Shown: piece after piece, positions 59,740 through 64,000 of the stretch
Position numbering within the stretch: the first letter of the stretch is position 1
Layout: each line of letters opens with the position of its first letter
Assembly: GCA_950022295.1 (NCBI GenBank)
Contig: OX465598.1
Span: 340,083,324 to 340,147,323, forward strand
DNA: 64,000 nucleotides
Source of the DNA: Bromus sterilis
Taxonomy: Eukaryota; Streptophyta; Magnoliopsida; Poales; Poaceae
Direction of reading: 5' to 3'
The notes under the pieces: generated by a model
The model's input: the letters and a program-made list of their open reading frames with translations, nothing else
Database searches by the model: none
What the model was told of the DNA's origin: nothing
Translations under genes and position numbers: made by a program

Positions 59740-61258
59740 CTGGCAGGTTCTTCAGCCAGTGTCGTGCCGAGCTCTCGAGCATGAGTTGTATGTACTGCAT
59801 TGCTGTGATATTGGTTCCGCGCTGCAATTCTACAGCCGTTAGGTAGTCGTCAAACCATGCTTCTGGCTCTTCCAGACCGTCGTGCTTGTGCGTTGTGGAG
59901 TTTAGCTTGAAACTTTTCGGCATCCTTATTTCCCGTATGGAGCGTGTGAAGCACAGTGCTCCGCATGGTTCTACGTCCTCGTCGGAAGCTTTCTTGTCCG
60001 AGTACTCTTCGCGGGCTGCTCGCCTTCGTCTTCCACGGTTGACTTTGCTTTGTGTTATGTCGTCGCGTGCGTCTCGCCGGTTGCTATTGCGTCTGTTGCT
60101 GTTGTCGTCCATGTCGTGGTTTCTGTTTTTGTTTGGGCGCTTGCGCCAGTCGTCGTTGTTGTCGTCGTCGGGTGAACTGGGGTCCCTGTCCGGGGTCTGC
60201 TCGCGGGGGACTCGTCTTGCACCTGCTCTCTTGGGGGATGAGATGGCGTCTTTCATTATTTTGAGTGCCATCATCGTGTTGCGATCTAAGCTGTCTTTCT
60301 TGCCTTTCTGAGCACGAGATAGGTATTCTTGGGCAGTTAAAAGGGCTTCGGCTGGCGTGAGTTGTTCTTCCTCGTCGTCGTCCTCTTCTAGCTTGAAGTC
60401 GTCATCTAGCTTGCGGGCCACCTTCTTCTTGCCCGTCCGTTTCAGATTGCTGAATCTGGATCTGGCTCGGATGGGGGAGTCGCAGTCGGAGGAGTTGCTT
60501 CTGGGAGATGGCCTGCGGTTGTTCCTTGGGTCGATGGCAGTTTTTCCTTGCTTCTTTAATTCCAAGCGTTGCTATCTTTCCCTCTTGGTGACCTCACTCG
60601 CCAGCTTATTATGTGCTCTGAGCTCATCTCGTGTTGCGTTCTCCGGGAGTAGTTTGCCACGTTTGACTGCGTCCCTTACTCTGGCGATTGCTTCCTAGGA
60701 CAGGTAGATTTTTTCTACGTGATGGTCCTCTTTTTCCATGCCCGGGATCTGGTGCTTTCTGCTTTCTGGCTCGTCGCTCCTGTGATTGCTATGCTCCGTT
60801 CCTTTGTATGTTTTCTTTGGTATGGTTCCTGGTTCTCCAAGTGTGACGGTGACCTGGCCGGTGTTGTCAGGATCATTGTTTTTGCTGTTCGAGCGAGTGT
60901 CTCGACGACTGCTCGGGTCGTCATCTTGGCTTTTGTCATCTGTGGTTGGCTCGTGGACATCTGTCATGAACACTTGGGACGGTGTCCTGACTGTCGTCTT
61001 GCTTGCGCGCATGCTGCGCTTCCTCCATGGACCACTCGAGTAGTCGGGTTGGGAGTCGTGGCTGACTCGCGGAGTCGCCACGCGGGTTGGTGCTGCTTCG
61101 ATCGTTGGTGTAGGATATGTTGCCGCGGGTGCTCGAGCACGATCCGTGAGACGGAGGACTCCCCAATGGTTGATGTAGATTTGGTATGCTACGAAAATCA
61201 GGTTGATACCGGCGAGCAGGTCGGCGAAGGCCGGTCGAAAGGCCGGGAGGTGAGCCAT
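59740..61258 (-). pseudogene. gag: gag 5' part of M, unit 3, fused to LTR
   Basis: ATG at 61258 next to the outermost LTR and PBS, so this is the copy a transcript from the 5' LTR would reach first. It has the same stops and the same capsid truncation as unit 2. Confidence 0.8.
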
Positions 61259-61383
61259 GAAACAAAGGGATCCGAATATATCGGAGTCTGTTTGAGCCGT
61301 GGAGTCGATGAGTGTTGATCGAGTCGCTGTTTTGACGAATGCCGGCGATGAGGCCGCCGAGATCGTGATTCCAATCTGCGAAG

Positions 61384-61401
61384 TTCCCACAGACGGCGCC
61401 A
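61384..61401 (-). promoter_or_regulatory. primer-binding site of M at the true 5' LTR
   Basis: TTCCCACAGACGGCGCCA on the plus strand, 2 bases from the LTR. On the element strand this is TGGCGCCGTCTGTGGGAA, a common plant gypsy PBS. Confidence 0.85.
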
Positions 61402-61403
61402 AT

Positions 61404-61850
61404 TGACGGGGATCAACCCCGGAAAATCCCATGGTTAGGGACCCTGGGTTAGTCATAGAGAAGGCACAGGTTGGACGATACTCGTCGGCTAACAGGAGAA
61501 GCACTTCATGCTCGATATTATTGCGTAAGGGGGCGATTACAGTGGAGGCCAAGGCGAGTTCTCGCAAGGCTAGATGAGTAGATGTGTATTTGATTGTCTT
61601 GGACGTCTCCCCTCCCAACCTTTATATACTAGGCTAGGTCTCGGGGAGTCCGTACTAGGTTACAAAGATAGTTTCCTAGTTCTAGTCTTGCCTTGTACGC
61701 CAAGTTGTGCCTTCCATACTAGTCGCGGACTCCTACGTCGGTGCCTGGTCGGACCAGCCGTGGGCTTGTCGTGGCTCCCTAGCGGGCCTTCTGTCTTCAT
61801 ACGCACCGGGTAGCCTCATACGCAGGAGTCGTGGGGTCACCCCCTCGTCA
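61404..61850 (-). repeat. 5' LTR of M, full length
   Basis: 447 bp, minus-strand TATA at 61619-61628, followed on the right by the CCGGG duplication and the rest of C's LTR. Confidence 0.93.
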
Positions 61851-61855
61851 CCGGG

Positions 61856-62602
61856 TAAAACCGGAGGGCCGGAAAAGTTCCGGGATGGTCTAAATATGTT
61901 TAATATTTATTTATTGTGAATTCCCAAATTGTTTTGGAATTAATAAAATATATTTAACATCAATAGCCCCCTCTCACTTGGAAGGCCCAAGTGGGGAGAG
62001 AGCACTTGGACCAAGGAGGCCCATGTGGGGAAGGCACCTAGGAGGAAGCTTGGGAGGAAGCTTCCTCCCCCCTTCCTTGGCGCCCCACCAGGTGGAGGGA
62101 AACCCTAGGGCGCCCCCTCCTCCAAGGTGGCCTCCCCTCCCCTCCCACTATAAATAGATGAGGAGGGGGGACCCCCAAGTACACACAAGTTTGTTCTCTT
62201 GCCTCAGGGCTGCCCCTCCTCTCTCTTCTCCATTAGATCTAAACTCCACCTTACGCCGAAGGGCTGCTCCTCCCTCCTCTCTACTCCGGCGGCGCCGAGC
62301 TCTGGACGGTGGAGCCCTGCCGGATCTACTACACCGTACGTGTGGATCAACCGTAGAGAGATCGTACGTTCGAGGGACTTCTTGATCTGTTCGTGGGAAG
62401 TCAAACAGATCAGATCTGTTCGAGGGGTTGCGCTACTTCAAGCTTCCCCAACTCTCCATCAACTTCTTCCGCTGCGAGAGAACTACCGTTGAACGGTTGT
62501 TGAGGTAACAAGATCGCTACCATTGTTTGCATCTATCTAGATCCAATCCTGGGACTTGGTTTCGTAGTGCCGATTTTTGTTTGTTTTCTACTCCGAATCC
62601 CA
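61856..62602 (+). repeat. 3' LTR of C, right part
   Basis: Continues the copia LTR after M. It holds the TATA-like ACTATAAATAG (about 62147), a CCTC-rich leader and a U5-like end at about CCGAATCCCA. The exact 3' end is uncertain by a few bases. Together with 18684-19718 the LTR is about 1.78 kb, normal for BARE/Angela. Confidence 0.85.
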
Positions 62603-63375
62603 AGATCTATATCATCACAAGCTTGCAACTTTTCCTAATGGTTTACTATCGGCATCTTCGACATCATTACAAATACTTCCTGATACAGAGGTGGTACCTC
62701 TCAATAAGCCTTTTTTTACGCTCTCAATAATTTAAGAAAGATTTACAAATGAGATGTTTTTTCAAAGCACCAATGGTCTATTTTCTAGTTTTATTCCAAA
62801 CTTACATATAAATGATACATGTCTATTTTTGTCACCATAATAATTCAAACAATGAAATTTCAAACACACATAATTCGACATCATTTCAAATTCACAATTT
62901 ATGAAACTAGATTTGAAATTCAAACTCATATTTAAATATAAGAAATGGTTAAAACCATTTAAAGTAAACACAACATATCATTTAAAGTAAACATATTGAC
63001 AACATAAATGCATGTTGAAACAAGTTTGAGCACTAGTTTCATACATTTTGCGACTTTTAGGTACGAAAGTGATCATCGAGCATGGGTTTAGGCATTTCGA
63101 ATGCATTTACCTCTTTAACTAGCAGACTCTTCTTGTTGGCTGTCCACCTAGCACGCCCGCCCCTCGCATTCTGTTTCGAGGTTGCCAAGCTTTGTTGCGT
63201 TGTTTTTTCTTTGAGTCTCTCTAGTAGTTGATTGTTTTGCATTTGTTAATAATGATGTCTCTATTGTTTTAAAGTGGTGTGGTCATCCTAAAAGCTCCAT
63301 TCAATAAACTATAGATGGTACTCAGCGCGTTGCCATCGGAACTGTTAACAGATAATTAAATGTTTTAAAATAATA
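62603..63375. other. AT-rich sequence without recognised features
   Basis: Rich in TTTCAAA/TTTGAAA words (62830-62960). A 61-codon minus-strand frame (63057-63242) is not convincing. It may be an old DNA transposon, but I cannot assign it. Confidence 0.4.
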
Positions 63376-63468
63376 CTCTCTCCGACCCATATTAATGGGC
63401 ACACACTTAGTACAACTCTAATACAAAATTATACTAAGTGTGTGCCCATTAATATGGATCGGAGGTAG
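63376..63468. mobile_element. short Stowaway MITE
   Basis: 93 bp. Ends CTCTCTCCGACCCATATTAA and (reverse complement) CTACCTCCGATCCATATTAA, nearly perfect arms of about 38 bp, TA at 63374-63375 and 63469-63470. It is almost entirely hairpin. Confidence 0.92.
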
Positions 63469-64000
63469 TATGATTTTTTATAAAGCTTAGTATAACTCAA
63501 TTATAAATGTTTTTGAAAGAAATTTTATTTAAAGCAAAAAATCTAAGAAAACTTGATGAAATAATTAAAAATGAGTGTGATTTTCCCATTAATTTATTAC
63601 TTAAGGATATAGCGGTGAGAAAATATGAGAGAGTGAAGACATCACCATTACCTAAACCTAAAATAATGATAGCAATTACATATGTGCATTCATTAAAAAA
63701 TGGTCGGATAGAAAAATAGAATGTGAGGTAATTCGTAATTTAATTTTGTATAATAAAAAATCTCTTCTAAAACGTTAGGTTTAATGCATAAAAATATTAA
63801 TTTTATTTGTGATAGTTTGCGGGCGCATGCGTATTTAATGGAAACATGCAGTAGCGAAGCTAGCCGACAGAAACGCGTCGGGCCAATGGTATAATTACAG
63901 TGTGAAACAGTGTTAAACACTATAGCTTCTTCTCTAATAACCAAAGGAACAACCGGCCACGCCCTAGGCCAAGGCCCTGGCGACCAAGGGTCTGACTACG
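63469..64000. other. AT-rich tail, possible end of a hAT-type element
   Basis: No gene is seen. CAGTAGCGAAGCTAGCC at 63849 resembles the CAGTGGCGGAGC terminus of grass hAT elements. The partner end and TSD are not in view. A short inverted GTGTGAAACAGTGTTAAACAC lies near 63900. Confidence 0.3.

Larger units (their letters stand above)
55582..61818 (-). repeat. tandem triplication of truncated LTR-PBS-gag, 2,079-bp unit
   Basis: Units 55582-57660, 57661-59739 and 59740-61818. Each runs (element strand) from an LTR through PBS and gag to a capsid codon near 'KNLP', then jumps back to LTR base 33. The join GTAGCCTCACTGGCAGG is identical in both internal junctions. CCTC is shared by the two parents (LTR GTAGCCTCATACG, gag GATCCTCGTGGCAGG). 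Units differ at scattered sites only. Confidence 0.92.
19719..61850 (-). mobile_element. M: minus-strand gypsy element with antisense gene and tandem LTR-gag array, TSD CCGGG
   Basis: LTRs of 446 and 447 bp at both ends, flanked by CCGGG at 19714-19718 and 61851-61855. About 14 kb is its own sequence; the rest is insertions Z and H. In element order: 5' LTR (61404-61850), PBS, gag, protease (broken by H), tandem repeats, a multi-exon antisense gene, polypurine tract, 3' LTR (19719-20164). No reverse transcriptase or integrase is visible. I counted about 15 differences between the terminal LTRs by eye. Confidence 0.93.
14073..62602 (+). mobile_element. C: BARE/Angela-like Ty1/copia element, split by 42 kb of insertions
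   Basis: Contains a gag with UBN2-like capsid and a CCHC knuckle, a decayed pol, a polypurine tract (18673-18683) and a 3' LTR starting TGTTGGAATTATGCCC. The 3' LTR is interrupted after 19718 by M and resumes at 61856. The 5' LTR is not identifiable. A weak PBS-like ATCAGA..GAGC occurs near 14282. C is the oldest layer of the nest by position. Confidence 0.85.

Noticed and set aside
55728..61318. Plus-strand ORFs of 113-199 codons repeated three times
   Set aside because: Exact shadows of the minus-strand gag and LTR in the tandem array; Ser/Cys/Val-rich with no family motif.
62158..62492. Possible host ORFs near a TATA box
   Set aside because: They lie in the R-U5 part of copia C's 3' LTR.
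63057..63242. 61-codon minus-strand ORF
   Set aside because: Short, without recognised motif or neighbouring exon.

Overview
This is repeat-rich intergenic DNA from a large grass genome. Pooideae, probably the wheat/barley/oat group, is inferred from three things: a BARE/Angela-type Ty1/copia LTR that starts TGTTGGAATTATGCCC, several Ty3/gypsy families with GC-rich LTRs starting TGATACGTC, and Stowaway and Tourist MITEs. I found no convincing host gene, tRNA or rRNA gene. Nearly all of the window is LTR retrotransposons, solo LTRs and MITEs nested inside each other, and most boundaries could be fixed to the base from target-site duplications (TSDs). Element labels (E1, R, C, M, Z, H, G, L) are mine.

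Layout. 1-6195: E1, a plus-strand non-autonomous gypsy element cut off at the window edge, holding a solo LTR (4263-5862, TSD GTGTC). 6196-13304: R, a minus-strand element of the same family with only a partial gag and no matching TSD. 13305-14072: an unassigned LTR-like fragment. 14073-18683: the body of copia element C, whose gag is split by a Stowaway MITE that itself holds a Tourist MITE. C's 3' LTR (from 18684) is interrupted at 19718 by a 42-kb insertion and resumes at 61856. That insertion is M (minus strand, 19719-61850, TSD CCGGG). M contains Z (minus, 20845-27633, TSD GTAAT, holding a Mutator-type MITE) and H (plus, 33644-54728, TSD CTCGG). H contains G (plus, 39144-50881, TSD GCACC). 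G contains L, a 4.3-kb solo LTR (43441-47763, TSD TGACA). The nest C > M > H > G > L is therefore five levels deep. 62603-64000 is AT-rich sequence with one 93-bp Stowaway MITE.

How the parts relate. No reverse transcriptase or integrase reading frame is recognisable in the whole window apart from decayed copia pol remnants. E1, R, Z, G, H and M all look non-autonomous: they keep LTRs, primer-binding sites and polypurine tracts but carry only gag and/or protease, an ATHILA-type ORF, an unrecognised conserved ORF, or an antisense multi-exon gene. E1, R and G share LTRs, leader and 3' region around different coding modules; Z has a different LTR but the same 3' region.

Most worth following: filler DNA after G's 5' LTR that looks copied from beyond its own 3' LTR; a 2,079-bp tandem triplication of LTR-PBS-gag in M; an antisense spliced gene in M; internal copies of the polypurine-tract motif, as hairpins or tandem repeats, in several families; and a conserved hydrophobic ORF shared by E1 and Z.
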